Source: Geminicoccaceae bacterium
GTDB lineage: Bacteria > Pseudomonadota > Alphaproteobacteria > Geminicoccales > Geminicoccaceae
Direction: 5' to 3'
Assembly (NCBI GenBank): GCA_020446525.1
Contig: JAGREO010000003.1
Span: 1 to 44,602, forward strand
DNA length: 44,602 bases
Under the pieces are notes generated by a model. It searched no databases. It was not told the DNA's origin and worked only from the letters and a program-made list of their open reading frames with translations. Shown here in pieces: positions 1 through 9,246 of this stretch (the stretch's first letter is position 1; every line of letters begins with the position of its first letter). The position numbers were made by a program, and so were the translations under genes.

Positions 1-89
1 AGGAACTGCTTGGGGATGATCATGTCGGTGTCGACATTGATCATCGGCAAGGGTGCTGCGACACCTTCGAGCTTGGTGAACGGCTGCAT
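1..89 (-). CDS. leuD: 3-isopropylmalate dehydratase small subunit, 5' end only
   Basis: Translating the minus strand from the ATG at 89 gives 29 codons that run off the left edge. They begin [20 protein letters not shown] and continue with a [13 protein letters not shown] segment. This is the characteristic N-terminus of LeuD, which with LeuC isomerises 2-isopropylmalate to 3-isopropylmalate in leucine synthesis. It lies 109 bp downstream of the FHA-protein gene on the same strand. leuC is not in the window, so leuD either has its own promoter in the gap or is separated from leuC. Only about 15% of the gene is visible; the family call rests on the conserved start alone. Confidence 0.88.
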   Translation of the reverse strand, partial: MQPFTKLEGVAAPLPMINVDTDMIIPKQF

Positions 90-198
90 GGCGATGTTCC
101 GAGCATTGGGGTTCGAGCCCGAAGGCGCGCATCTCTCGCATTCCGGCACGCCGCGCGAGGCTCCGGCGAAGGGCCGAGCGGTGCTGCCGAGGAGGTTC

Positions 199-1404
199 TT
201 AACGGCTGTCCGGCGAACTGTCCACGGAGGGCGCGTCGGGGGAAGCCGCGTCGGGAGCGCGCGCGCCGGGTGAGGAAGTGTCGCGGGGGGGCGCCGCGGG
301 AGACGAGGCGGACGGGGCCGCAGGCGAAGCGGATGCGGATGCGGATGCCGCGGGCGCGGAGCCGCCCGAGAGGGCCCGTTCGGCCGCCTCGAAGCGCGGT
401 GCGGCCTGCAGCATGGCGCGATAGAGCCGCTGGGCTTCCTCGCCCGATTCCTCGGCGGCGGCGCAGGAGAAACGGAAGTTCATGTCGCCGATGCCGACCA
501 CGTCGCCGAAGGCCAGAGGTGCGGTGGCGATCGGCTTGCCGTTGACGATCGTGCCGTTGGTCGAATTGTTGTCGGCGATCTCGAATTTCTCGCCGTCGAA
601 GCGGATGTGCGCGTGCACCCGCGACGCCCGCGGCTCGTCGATGGCGATGGTGGCCTGATCGCTGCGCCCGATGGTGGCGTCGGCGAACGGCAGGGCGATC
701 TTGCGGCCTTTCTGATCGCCGTCGACGACTTCGAGATAGGGCAGGGCCGCGGCATCGGTGGGCGCGCTCGCCTGAGCCGCCGAAAGGGCCGAAGCGACGG
801 CCGCCTCGCCCAGACCCGATTGCCGCTTGAGTGCCTCCATCGCCGCCGCGTGGCGCTGTTCCATGGCCGTCAGCGCCGCGGCCTTCTCCGCCGCGAGCTT
901 CGAGGCGAGCTCGTTGAGCGCTTCCTGCCGGCTCGCCTGGGCCTCGTCGAGCTGGCGCCGCGCATCGGCCAGTTCCGTGCCCAGCCGCTCGATCTCCTCG
1001 TGCATCCCGGCGGTCGAGGGTGCGATGACGGTCTGCCCGAGACTGTCGTCTTCGGGGATCATCTCCTTGAGCGCTTCGACCTCCTTGGCGTGTGCTTCCT
1101 GCAGCTTGCGGATCTGTGCGTCGGCTTCTTCGGCCCGGCGCTTGTACTGCTCGAACTCGGGCGGCATCTTGCCGCCTGCCACGGCCTTGAGCCCCTCGAG
1201 CTCCTTGTTGGCCTGCATCAGATCGCCGCGCAGCAGCTTGATCTGGTTCTGGGCGGCGCGCAGCTCGTTGCCGGTATCGGCGCCGCCCGCGCTCTTCCTG
1301 CCGCTCATCAGCCAGAGCACGAGGAAGAGAATCGCCACGAGGGCGAGGCCGACGGTGAGATAGAGGCCCGTCGGTCCGGCCAGAAAGGTCTGCGCTTGCT
1401 CCAT
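199..1404 (-). CDS. Membrane-anchored coiled-coil protein with C-terminal FHA domain
   Basis: 401 residues. One hydrophobic helix (about 15-33) is followed by an R/K-rich turn, so the rest probably faces the cytoplasm. Residues 46-200 are Ala/Glu/Lys/Gln-rich with heptad-like spacing, probably coiled coil. An FHA domain spans about 221-312 and keeps the canonical phosphothreonine-binding residues: GRS at 246-248, SRVH at 261-264 and STNG at 281-284. The tail is Ala/Ser/Pro-rich and low in complexity. A Thr in a short segment near 125 (GQTVIAPST) could be a kinase target, but that is inference. The gene is 87 bp downstream of the decahaem/LVIVD gene and is the last gene of the run that starts with PP2C and the kinase at 18833. 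A reader of kinase output is the natural hypothesis. The family is clear; the biological partner is unknown. Confidence 0.85.
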   Translation of the reverse strand: MEQAQTFLAGPTGLYLTVGLALVAILFLVLWLMSGRKSAGGADTGNELRAAQNQIKLLRGDLMQANKELEGLKAVAGGKMPPEFEQYKRRAEEADAQIRKLQEAHAKEVEALKEMIPEDDSLGQTVIAPSTAGMHEEIERLGTELADARRQLDEAQASRQEALNELASKLAAEKAAALTAMEQRHAAAMEALKRQSGLGEAAVASALSAAQASAPTDAAALPYLEVVDGDQKGRKIALPFADATIGRSDQATIAIDEPRASRVHAHIRFDGEKFEIADNNSTNGTIVNGKPIATAPLAFGDVVGIGDMNFRFSCAAAEESGEEAQRLYRAMLQAAPRFEAAERALSGGSAPAASASASASPAAPSASSPAAPPRDTSSPGARAPDAASPDAPSVDSSPDSR

Positions 1405-1491
1405 GAGGCTCGAACGCTCCGTTGCTGTTGCGGTGTCCCTTGTCGCCGCTTTTCCTGAAGATCGGGTAAACGGGCGGTAACGGGAACCGGG

Positions 1492-4400
1492 TCAGTTGGC
1501 CTTGGCCTGGGTCGACCGATCCCGGCGATAGGCTTCCTGGACCTCGTCGGTGACGAACCACGGTTCGCCTCTGGCGTCCAGATAGAAGGCTCTCTGCTCC
1601 TCGAGATTGAAGGGACGCGAGCCGAGCCGGCCGAAGATGGCGATCTGATGGCCGGTCTCGTCCACCGCCCGGTCGCGATCGAGGCCCTTGGAGAGTGCGA
1701 GCGCCGGCCATGCGGTCTGCTTCCTGGCGATCAGCTCGGGCCGTGGCTCCGGGCTGAAGCCGTAGAAATTCGGCTGGCTCGACGGCGAGGTGAGCTGGAT
1801 CACCTTGAGCCCGCCCGCACCGTCCGCGACATAGGCGAAGAGGCTGGCATTGGTGGTGCCGACCACCACGTCCCGGGCATCGACGATCTGCCCGCCCGCG
1901 TCGAACATCTCGAAGAGGGCCGGATGCTCCGGACGTTCGACGTCGACGATGGCCAGCCCGTCGGCGCCGTTGGCCACATAGGCATAGGTGCGGGCGACGT
2001 AGACCCGGTTGGCGTGGGCCAGCGGAACCGTCGCACCCTGCACGATGCGCGGGCGGTCGGGATGGGTGACGTCGACCACCTCGAGCCCGCGCGCCGTGGC
2101 GGCGAAGAGATAGCGGAACTGCACCGCCGTGGCCCGCACGTCGGACAGTTGGATGACGTTGGAGAGCTGCGGGTTCAAGGGATCGTCCATGTCGACGACG
2201 ACGATCCCGGCATCGGCGGCGACGTAGAACATGTGGCCGGCGATGGTGAGGTGGCGCGCGCCGTTGAGGATACCGCCCTCGTTCCAGGTCATCGCGCGCT
2301 CGAGGAAGTTGTCCGACGGATCGAAGTTGGCGAGCGTGTCGATGTCGGTGGCGATCAGGCCTTCGACCGAATCGGTGATGAAGGCGTAGTTGTAGATCGG
2401 GTGGAACGGCTGCTCCTCGTTGGTCACCCGCATCAGCTCGCCCTCGTTGCGGCTCGGCTGAATGGGCTGGTTGGTGGGGAAGGCGACACAGGTCGCGTCC
2501 GTCGAGGCGATGTGCAGGTTCTGCCCGAGCGGCGAGACGGGTGCCGCGAGGATGCGGTCGGCCACGCCCTTGTTGGCGATGCTGGCGACGTCGTAGGCGG
2601 TGGTGCCGGACGAGCCCTGTGCGGCGATCAGATATTCACCGCGCAACTGCAGGCAGCGTGTCTCGCCGCCGGACTGGGTCGAGGTGACGAACCCACCGGG
2701 CTCGCCCGGCCATTCGATCTCGAGGCCGCGGTCCTGATGCGCCTGCCAGAAATCGGGATAGGCGTAGCGATGCAGGTAGCTGCCGATCACCGCCTGCGGC
2801 TCGTCCCACTCGGTGACGTTGATCGCCTGCACGCCGCCCGCTTCGCCGACATAGGCGTTGAAGCCGACGAAATTGACGAAGTTGGTCCCGTGCAGCAGCA
2901 GTTGCGCCATGATGGCGTTGTTGTCGTTGGCTTCCGAGAGGTGGCAGTCGGTGCAGGTCTTGGTTTCCTCCTTGCGCACGGTGTGCGGGAAGTGCGGTGC
3001 GAACGCCTGGCTCGAATAGCCGGAGGCCGCGATCGGCGGCTGCTGGACGTAGATGCGCTCGCGATTGACGTTGGTCGAGCTCAGCACCAGGGCCGACGAC
3101 GAGCGCACCGGGGCGATGATGTGGTTCTTGGTGCTGTCGTGCTTGCCCAGCTGGAACATCTGGTCGCGCGCCACCTGGGGGTTGTAGGTGGCGAAGTTGC
3201 GTGTCTCGCCACCCTCGTAGTGGTGTCGCGAGGTCTTCCAGTTGGCCTCGATCGGAAGATGGCAGCCGCCGCAACTGGTCGTCCACGAGGTGTGACAGGA
3301 GAAGCAGGCCATCTCCTCGTCCTTGTGGGCGAGATCGGCGGGCTCGATCGCCGTGCCCCACTCGAAGGAGGTGCCCTCGCTCATCAGCTTCGCGCGCGCG
3401 GCCTTGGGATTGTAGCGGGCGTTGCCGGGCGTCACCGTGTCCTTGACGAGGCTCATCTCCCATTCGAGGTCGGGATTGACGATGCCGCGCTGATAGAGCT
3501 TGTCGCCGACCCACTCGAAGCGCCGCTTGCCGTCGGGATTGCGGATCAGCGAGAGGTCGCGGCCGCCGGGCGGTGCCGCCGGATTGGAGGTGCGCAGCGT
3601 CGGATAGGCCTGGGTCGTGCCGTGGCAGTCCTTGCAGCCGATCTCCACCGCGTCGCCCACCTCGCCGTAGAGGAAGCCGTTGCCGTGGCCGTCCTGGGCG
3701 AAGTGGCAGTCCACACAATGCATGCCCACGTCGAGATGGATCGACGACATGTGCACCGCCTGCTCGAACTTGTCGGGCGCGTCGTTGGGCACGATGTCGC
3801 CCTTCGCATCGAGCAGATTGCCCTTGCGGTCGCGCTTGAAGATGGCGCGGAAGTTCCAGCCGTGGCCGTGATAGTCGGCGAACTGGGTGTGCTCGGCCTG
3901 CGGGTTGACGTCGGTCCAGACGTCCTTGAGGAACTGCAGGTCGGCCCACTTGCCGCGCGGTGCGGCGGCTTCCGGATTGCGCTCGAGCACCTCGTGCATC
4001 TCGGCTGCACTCGGATATTGCTGCTCCTTGGGCCACATCAGGGGCGCGTCGGACTCGTAGTCCCACATCGTGTAGCCGAGATAGGTATTGATGAACATGT
4101 TCGGCTGATGCATGTGGCAGATCATGCACTGGCTGGTCGGGATCGCACGCGTGAAGACGTGCTTGATCGGGTGCCCGCTCTCATCCTTCGGGATGGTCGG
4201 ATCGGCCTGCTGCGAGGTGCCCGAATGGCCGAACTTCGCGTAAGGGCCCGAATGGCGCGGATCGCGGTCGTTGGCATAGACCACGTGGCAGGAGCCGCAG
4301 CCCGAGGTTCGGTAGTCGCCGGGCTGGTCGTTGGTGCCGATGAACCAGGTGAAGGGGTCGTTGAGCCGGGTCTTGTGGATGTTGAGCACCGGGATCGACA

Positions 4401-5307
4401 CCCGCAGGCCGGTTCCCTTGCCGCGATTGCTCTGCCTGATGTCCGGCCGGCCCGGCTCTTCGAGCTGCTGGATGCGACCCAGGGCGCTGGGGATGCCGAT
4501 ATCCGGGAACTGGCTGACGATGTTTCGCCCGCCGCGCTCGAAGACGCGGAAATTGTCGCTGACCGGAACGGTCTCCCATGCCGGCAGCGGCAGCATCTCC
4601 GGCAGGACGCCGCGCGCCGCCATCTTGTCGGTGATCTCGACCGGCGTCGTCAGCTTGGCCGGCTCGCCCTCCCTCGTATAGGCGCTGCCCAGGATGTAGC
4701 GCTTGAACGGCAGGATGCCGTTGTTGTAGGAGGCGCCGCCCCAAAGCATGGCACCGGTCGACATCAGGCTGCGCTCGGCCGCCTGGATCACCGGCTGATG
4801 GCAGGCCCCGCAGGCCTCGCGCGCGACGCGGTAGTCCGACGGATTGACGAAGCGGATATATTCGGGCGCTTCCTTGTTGAGCAGGGTGTAGGAGCGCACC
4901 GGATTGGCGCTGTGCGGATAGTGCCAGGTTTCGGGATAGCGCGGCTGCACGTGCGCCTCGTCCATCGCCGCCTTGTAGGCCTCGTCGGCATAGGCGGTGG
5001 CGTCCGGCTTGACGACGTTCGCATCACCGCCGTGGCAGTCGGTGCAGCCGAGGACGACACCGGGGCTGGCGTGCATCGTCTTCGCGTCGGACGCCGTGTG
5101 ACAGGTCATGCAGCCGTCGGTCTTGGCGGCGGCCTGCGCGGGCGTCTGGGAGGCGGGTGCCGGCGGGGCGGTGACATGGGTGATGTCGCGCGGCTTCTCG
5201 CCTTCGGCGGCCCATGCCGGAGAACTGCCGGCGTTCAGCAGCAGCGAGCCGCCGATCAGAGCGTATGCCGCCCAGGTCGAGCTTTGCGTCATCGTTCGCT
5301 GCCCCAT
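1492..5307 (-). CDS. Exported decahaem cytochrome c with LVIVD beta-propeller domain
   Basis: About 1271 residues. A signal peptide (hydrophobic stretch, then AWA-AEG) is followed by ten CXXCH motifs, at about residues 66, 88, 166, 327, 384, 511, 538, 648, 659 and 765. The C-terminal third (about 960-1190) carries repeated segments such as VVVDM, LEVVDV and LAIVDVERPEHP, typical of LVIVD beta-propeller repeats. The product is expected in the periplasm or at the outer surface. It lies directly downstream of the outer-membrane barrel gene, an arrangement like porin-cytochrome conduits. Three in-frame ATGs are possible (5334, 5307, 5292). 5334 has no visible ribosome site; 5307 has GGGGG nine bases upstream and gives a charged signal-peptide n-region, so I chose it. 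The electron partner, and whether it delivers or accepts electrons, cannot be read from the sequence. Confidence 0.9.
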   Translation of the reverse strand: MGQRTMTQSSTWAAYALIGGSLLLNAGSSPAWAAEGEKPRDITHVTAPPAPASQTPAQAAAKTDGCMTCHTASDAKTMHASPGVVLGCTDCHGGDANVVKPDATAYADEAYKAAMDEAHVQPRYPETWHYPHSANPVRSYTLLNKEAPEYIRFVNPSDYRVAREACGACHQPVIQAAERSLMSTGAMLWGGASYNNGILPFKRYILGSAYTREGEPAKLTTPVEITDKMAARGVLPEMLPLPAWETVPVSDNFRVFERGGRNIVSQFPDIGIPSALGRIQQLEEPGRPDIRQSNRGKGTGLRVSIPVLNIHKTRLNDPFTWFIGTNDQPGDYRTSGCGSCHVVYANDRDPRHSGPYAKFGHSGTSQQADPTIPKDESGHPIKHVFTRAIPTSQCMICHMHQPNMFINTYLGYTMWDYESDAPLMWPKEQQYPSAAEMHEVLERNPEAAAPRGKWADLQFLKDVWTDVNPQAEHTQFADYHGHGWNFRAIFKRDRKGNLLDAKGDIVPNDAPDKFEQAVHMSSIHLDVGMHCVDCHFAQDGHGNGFLYGEVGDAVEIGCKDCHGTTQAYPTLRTSNPAAPPGGRDLSLIRNPDGKRRFEWVGDKLYQRGIVNPDLEWEMSLVKDTVTPGNARYNPKAARAKLMSEGTSFEWGTAIEPADLAHKDEEMACFSCHTSWTTSCGGCHLPIEANWKTSRHHYEGGETRNFATYNPQVARDQMFQLGKHDSTKNHIIAPVRSSSALVLSSTNVNRERIYVQQPPIAASGYSSQAFAPHFPHTVRKEETKTCTDCHLSEANDNNAIMAQLLLHGTNFVNFVGFNAYVGEAGGVQAINVTEWDEPQAVIGSYLHRYAYPDFWQAHQDRGLEIEWPGEPGGFVTSTQSGGETRCLQLRGEYLIAAQGSSGTTAYDVASIANKGVADRILAAPVSPLGQNLHIASTDATCVAFPTNQPIQPSRNEGELMRVTNEEQPFHPIYNYAFITDSVEGLIATDIDTLANFDPSDNFLERAMTWNEGGILNGARHLTIAGHMFYVAADAGIVVVDMDDPLNPQLSNVIQLSDVRATAVQFRYLFAATARGLEVVDVTHPDRPRIVQGATVPLAHANRVYVARTYAYVANGADGLAIVDVERPEHPALFEMFDAGGQIVDARDVVVGTTNASLFAYVADGAGGLKVIQLTSPSSQPNFYGFSPEPRPELIARKQTAWPALALSKGLDRDRAVDETGHQIAIFGRLGSRPFNLEEQRAFYLDARGEPWFVTDEVQEAYRRDRSTQAKAN

Positions 5308-5336
5308 GATGAGTAGCCCCCGACAGGTGGTCATGG

Positions 5337-7187
5337 TCAGTAGGTGAGCACGATGTTGCCCAGGATCGAATAGAAGAAGTCGTCATTGTCTTCCGCGCCG
5401 AACAGCTCCTTGAAGCCGTCGCCGGGCAGCAGCACCGCACCGGAGAGGCGCAGCACGATGTTCTGGTTGAGCAAGGGCCGCCAGATCGCCGCCGTCGACA
5501 GATCCCAGCCGATCTCCTCGTCGATGTCGCCCTGGACACGCAGCGCCTCGAGCGACGAGGTATCGTTGAAGCGGAGATAGTTGGCGTTGAAGGACAGACG
5601 CACGGCGGGTGTGAGGTCGAGATCGGTTCCGGCACCCAGGAGCGTGATGCCGGGATTGGTGAAGTTCGAGCTGCCCTGCTCCTTGGAGTGCCGCAGCGCC
5701 GGCAGCACGCCGTTGCGTCCGTTCAGTCCGACGAAGCCGCCGCCGATGAACGGCACCTGCTGGCGTATCCAGTAGCTGGTGTCGGCGCCGGCGAAGATCG
5801 GGTTCTCGAAGATCGCGTCGAAGCCCTCGTCGGTCCCGTCGAAGGGATCGCTGTCGCCGCTGGCATAGAGCGCCGAGAGACGAAGACGGATCCAGTCGAA
5901 ATCGATCGACGGCTCGGCCGCGAGGAAGAAGGCGCTGATGTCCGTCTGCCGGCCGGAGATGGGCGAATTGGAGTTCTCGCCGAAAGCGTAATAGGCCGAG
6001 GTGGTGAGGCCGAAGCGGCCGATGCGCCCGTCCATGTTGAGACCGGCATAGGTCACGTCGTAGTTGCGCAGCCGGGTCTGGCCCAGCTCGGCGGGCCGCG
6101 CCGGAAAACCGTTGGAATCGCGCTGCGCCACATCGTCGTCCATCCGGTTGTGGACGATCGTCGCCTGCGAGGTGAGCCCGAGGATCGGGAAGTCCTGGCG
6201 ATAGAGATTGGCGATGAAGACGTGATCGTCGCGCGGCGCCTCGGAAAGGTCGACGAGGCCGGTGTTCACTTCTTTTTCCAGCCGCTGGAACCAGGCGAGA
6301 TTGTACTGCCAGCGATTGTTGTCCCGGTTGCCGAAAAAACGGACGCCGGGATTGTTGTCCTGAAAAAGAAAGCCGCGGAAGTCCGTCGAGAAGGGCTGCA
6401 CGCCGACACGCACCGAATCGAAATCGTAGCGGTCCGAGACGTTGCGGATGTGATAGTCGACGAATGCTTCGGCGAGGCCCAGATGGCTGTGGCTGCGGCT
6501 GGTACCCTTGGTCGGGTCGGTCTCGAGGAAGCGCTCCTCCTCCGCCTCGACGTAATTGTACTGGTAGGCGAAGGTCAGCCGGAACTCGAGATCCTGGGGC
6601 TTGAACGCGGTGTCGCCCTTGATGACCGAGACCGAGCCGATCAGGGTCTGCGCGAACAGCCATTGATCGGTGTCACCGAAGACCCCGGGCGGGCCGGTCT
6701 GGATGGCCACCGGCACCGGTGTCGAGCGCGGCTCGTAGACGGTGTCCGAGACCGCCGCCGCGACGAAGAACCAGTCGTCGAAACCGGGGATCGGCCGGTC
6801 ACCCTTGAGCGTGTTCTGGTTGTAGGGATCCCACCAGCGTTCGTTGACGCCGAGGCCTTCGACGATCCGCCAGCGATCGGGCACCGGCAGGAAATCCTGC
6901 GGAAACGCCTCGGGTGGCGGTGCAGGCACGGAAAGCGGATCGATATAGGGCTCTGGTTCTTCGGGCTTGGGCTGGGACGGTCCCGGACGCCGCTGCAACT
7001 GGGCGATCAGCAGCCGATCGAGTGCGGCGCCATGCACCTCGAGGCCCTCCGGCAGATCCATGACGGCCGGGGCCGCGGGCTTGGGCGCCGGCGGGGCGAT
7101 CCGGGCGGCTTGTCCGTTCGCCGCGAGTGCGATCGCCGCGCTCATCGTGCAGCCGAAGGTGAGGGCGGTCGTACCGAGCCTGCGCAT
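5337..7187 (-). CDS. Outer-membrane beta-barrel protein of a putative porin-cytochrome pair
   Basis: 616 residues from the ATG at 7187, which begins MRRLGTTALTF and gives a clean Sec signal peptide. A Pro-rich linker (about 40-110) precedes a long region of alternating hydrophobic and polar residues with many Tyr/Phe/Trp and Asp/Asn turns. The chain ends NIVLTY, the usual terminal aromatic signal for outer-membrane barrels. There is no CXXCH. The start is two bases after the stop of the GlcG-domain gene, and its stop is within about 30 bp of the decahaem gene, so the three are one transcript. I infer a sheath for the downstream cytochrome, by analogy with MtrB/PCC barrels. Sequence similarity to MtrB itself could not be checked, and a general porin remains possible. 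Confidence 0.8.
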   Translation of the reverse strand: MRRLGTTALTFGCTMSAAIALAANGQAARIAPPAPKPAAPAVMDLPEGLEVHGAALDRLLIAQLQRRPGPSQPKPEEPEPYIDPLSVPAPPPEAFPQDFLPVPDRWRIVEGLGVNERWWDPYNQNTLKGDRPIPGFDDWFFVAAAVSDTVYEPRSTPVPVAIQTGPPGVFGDTDQWLFAQTLIGSVSVIKGDTAFKPQDLEFRLTFAYQYNYVEAEEERFLETDPTKGTSRSHSHLGLAEAFVDYHIRNVSDRYDFDSVRVGVQPFSTDFRGFLFQDNNPGVRFFGNRDNNRWQYNLAWFQRLEKEVNTGLVDLSEAPRDDHVFIANLYRQDFPILGLTSQATIVHNRMDDDVAQRDSNGFPARPAELGQTRLRNYDVTYAGLNMDGRIGRFGLTTSAYYAFGENSNSPISGRQTDISAFFLAAEPSIDFDWIRLRLSALYASGDSDPFDGTDEGFDAIFENPIFAGADTSYWIRQQVPFIGGGFVGLNGRNGVLPALRHSKEQGSSNFTNPGITLLGAGTDLDLTPAVRLSFNANYLRFNDTSSLEALRVQGDIDEEIGWDLSTAAIWRPLLNQNIVLRLSGAVLLPGDGFKELFGAEDNDDFFYSILGNIVLTY

Positions 7188-7189
7188 GG

Positions 7190-9124
7190 TCACAATCCCG
7201 AGCAGACGTTCTGCGCACGCGATCGGATGAAGGGCTTGTAGGGGCACTGAACGTAGCGAAGGGTGACGCTGCGCGGCTTCAAATTGGGCGAGCGGATACC
7301 CTTGGGCGCATTGCCCACACCGGTGCCGAGCGCGAGGCCGGCGCGATGCGTGCCGAGGAAGGCCGTCATGTCGTCCTGATCGATGCCGTCGCCGGACACG
7401 CCGATGGCACCGATGTGCGTGTCGCCACGGAAGATCGGTACGCCGCCCGAGAAGATCTGCAGGCCGTTACCCACCAGGGCCCCGCCGACGCAGCCGGCCG
7501 GCGCGTCACCGTTGCCGTTCTGCACGAAGCCGAGATGCTGCACGATGATGTCGAGCCCCGCATCCACCTGCAGGCCCGTGCGGAACGGGCTCCACTGCGA
7601 GAACGGCACGCTGAGCGGGCCGTTGGACTTGCCGTTCTGGCCGTCGGGAAAGAAGGGACGGTCGATATTGCCGACCGCACGCGACGAGAAGGCGATGGCG
7701 CCGTCGAAGGCGGTCCGACCGAGGAACGCATCGGCGGCGGTGACGTAATCGGCGAACACCACGCCTTGCGCATTGTCGGGCAGGCCCTGGAGGATCGTCC
7801 GTGCATCGGGCCGGGTGAAGAAATTGGCTGTACGCGCCTTCTGCAGCGACACGTCGATGCCGAACACCGGCCCGTCGGCGGTGCGTGCGATGCCGAGAAT
7901 GTTGCCGCTGGTGTCGACCACCGACACCGTCACCTCGACATTGCTGTCGAGCGGCCGGCGGATCTGGGCGCGTGCTGAGAGCGCCACGCCGAGCGCCTGG
8001 TTGAGCAGCTCGATGACCTCGGCCTGGGTGAGCGCGCCCACGGCCGGCGTGGTGCCGGCGGTGGGCGGGAAGCGGTTGGCGCCGGCCGCGGTGGCGAGAA
8101 TGCGCACGCGCGGGTCGGGATAGAAGCCGTCCGGATCCGGCAGGATGCCCGAGGTCGTGAAGCCGAAGGCCTGTCCGGCGATCGGTGCACCGGCGTTGAA
8201 ATAGCCGTTGACCGTCGGGAAGCTGCCCGCGGTGCCGAGATCGACGGCCGCGGCGGACGCGGTGCCGGTGATGACATTCTTCAGACCGACGTCGGAAAAG
8301 CGCAGGCTGCGTCCGTCGACGGCGATCCGGCTCGCCTGGATGCCCTTGGGTGCGGAAAAGCCGCGCGTGCCCGCGGTGGCGATGATCTCGTCGACGTTCC
8401 GATCGCGGTTCCGAATGTCGCGGTCGATGGTGTAGACGCCGTTGGCTTCGACACCGATGGCGCCGACGAGCGTGCCGTTCTGGTAGAGGGGCAGTCCGCC
8501 GGGGTCACCCGAAAGACCGAGCGGCGAGCGCTTCGGGCCGATCGTCGCGTCGATCGTGCCGCCGGCGTCGGAGGCGAAGCGCGCCGAGAGGTCGGAGCAG
8601 GGCAACTGACTGATCTGCACGCCGAAGAGCGGTCCGCCCTCGAGGAACTTCGAGCCCGGATTGAAATTCTCCTGGACGATCTGGCTGGCGGTGCGGGTGC
8701 TGAAGGCGTTGCCGCCCGACGAGAGATAGGCGCCCGTGACCGCCTTGGCGATCGCCGCGGTGGTGCTCGGCACCGGCAGGTTGGCCAAGCCCGCCGGATC
8801 GTTCGCCACGCCCGCCGGCGAGAGGACGGTGCGTCCGGCACTGACGGTCGCCGTCGGCGGCGCGCCGGTCATCTGATAGACCGCCAGCACGTTGCCGACC
8901 CGGTCGGTGACGGCGATGGTCGCCGGCTGCAACCGCGCCTGTGCCTCGGCGATGGCCTGCCGCACGATCTGCTCGACCTCGGCCGCATCGAGGTTTTCTT
9001 CGGCCGGGATCACATTGGCCCGCGCACCGGCGGCGGCCAGCAGGGCGGCCAGCAGTGCGCCGATCCGCAAGGAGTGCGATCTCCATGAACGCGTGCACGG
9101 CGCAGGACGCGAAAACGTCGTCAT
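7190..9124 (-). CDS. Exported protein with two GlcG/HbpS-like domains
   Basis: 644 residues from the ATG at 9124, preceded by AAGGGGGATC as a good ribosome site. The reading frame stays open further upstream but that part is compositionally meaningless. A Sec signal peptide ends near AGARA (about residue 36). Two GlcG-type (DUF336, HbpS-like) domains follow: about 45-270, with segments such as AVTDRVGNVLAVY and GVEANGV, and about 385-600, with VVDTSGNILGIAR and GAIGVSGDGID. HbpS-type domains can bind haem or other cofactors; no function is established for this tandem exported form. It is the first gene of the GlcG-barrel-decahaem operon, so a periplasmic haem-related or assembly role is inferred only from position. 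Confidence 0.83.
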   Translation of the reverse strand: MTTFSRPAPCTRSWRSHSLRIGALLAALLAAAGARANVIPAEENLDAAEVEQIVRQAIAEAQARLQPATIAVTDRVGNVLAVYQMTGAPPTATVSAGRTVLSPAGVANDPAGLANLPVPSTTAAIAKAVTGAYLSSGGNAFSTRTASQIVQENFNPGSKFLEGGPLFGVQISQLPCSDLSARFASDAGGTIDATIGPKRSPLGLSGDPGGLPLYQNGTLVGAIGVEANGVYTIDRDIRNRDRNVDEIIATAGTRGFSAPKGIQASRIAVDGRSLRFSDVGLKNVITGTASAAAVDLGTAGSFPTVNGYFNAGAPIAGQAFGFTTSGILPDPDGFYPDPRVRILATAAGANRFPPTAGTTPAVGALTQAEVIELLNQALGVALSARAQIRRPLDSNVEVTVSVVDTSGNILGIARTADGPVFGIDVSLQKARTANFFTRPDARTILQGLPDNAQGVVFADYVTAADAFLGRTAFDGAIAFSSRAVGNIDRPFFPDGQNGKSNGPLSVPFSQWSPFRTGLQVDAGLDIIVQHLGFVQNGNGDAPAGCVGGALVGNGLQIFSGGVPIFRGDTHIGAIGVSGDGIDQDDMTAFLGTHRAGLALGTGVGNAPKGIRSPNLKPRSVTLRYVQCPYKPFIRSRAQNVCSGL

Positions 9125-9170
9125 TGGATCGATCCCCCTTGGTGCGGCTTTGGTCGGGCTGGCGGCGGTC

Positions 9171-9199
9171 AGGCTAGAGGCGGCTCCCGGGCCGGTCAA
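9171..9199 (-). promoter_or_regulatory. Candidate sigma-70 promoter for the GlcG-barrel-cytochrome operon
   Basis: On the minus strand TTGACC (9199-9194) and TAGCCT (9176-9171) are separated by 17 bp. The -35 matches five of six consensus bases and the -10 three of six. It lies 47 bp before the ATG at 9124, inside the 122-bp gap after the FHA-decahaem gene. It would allow the lower operon to be expressed apart from the upper one. Confidence 0.42.
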
Positions 9200-9246
9200 T
9201 CTGGCGACCCGTTCTTTCACGCGAGAGGCGATGTTGCACGTGCGCG

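Noticed and set aside
1648..5316. Very long open frame on the plus strand opposite the decahaem-LVIVD gene
   Set aside because: It is His/Arg/Asp/Val-rich without domain signatures, as expected from the complement of a GC-rich gene. The minus strand has ten haem motifs and a signal peptide.
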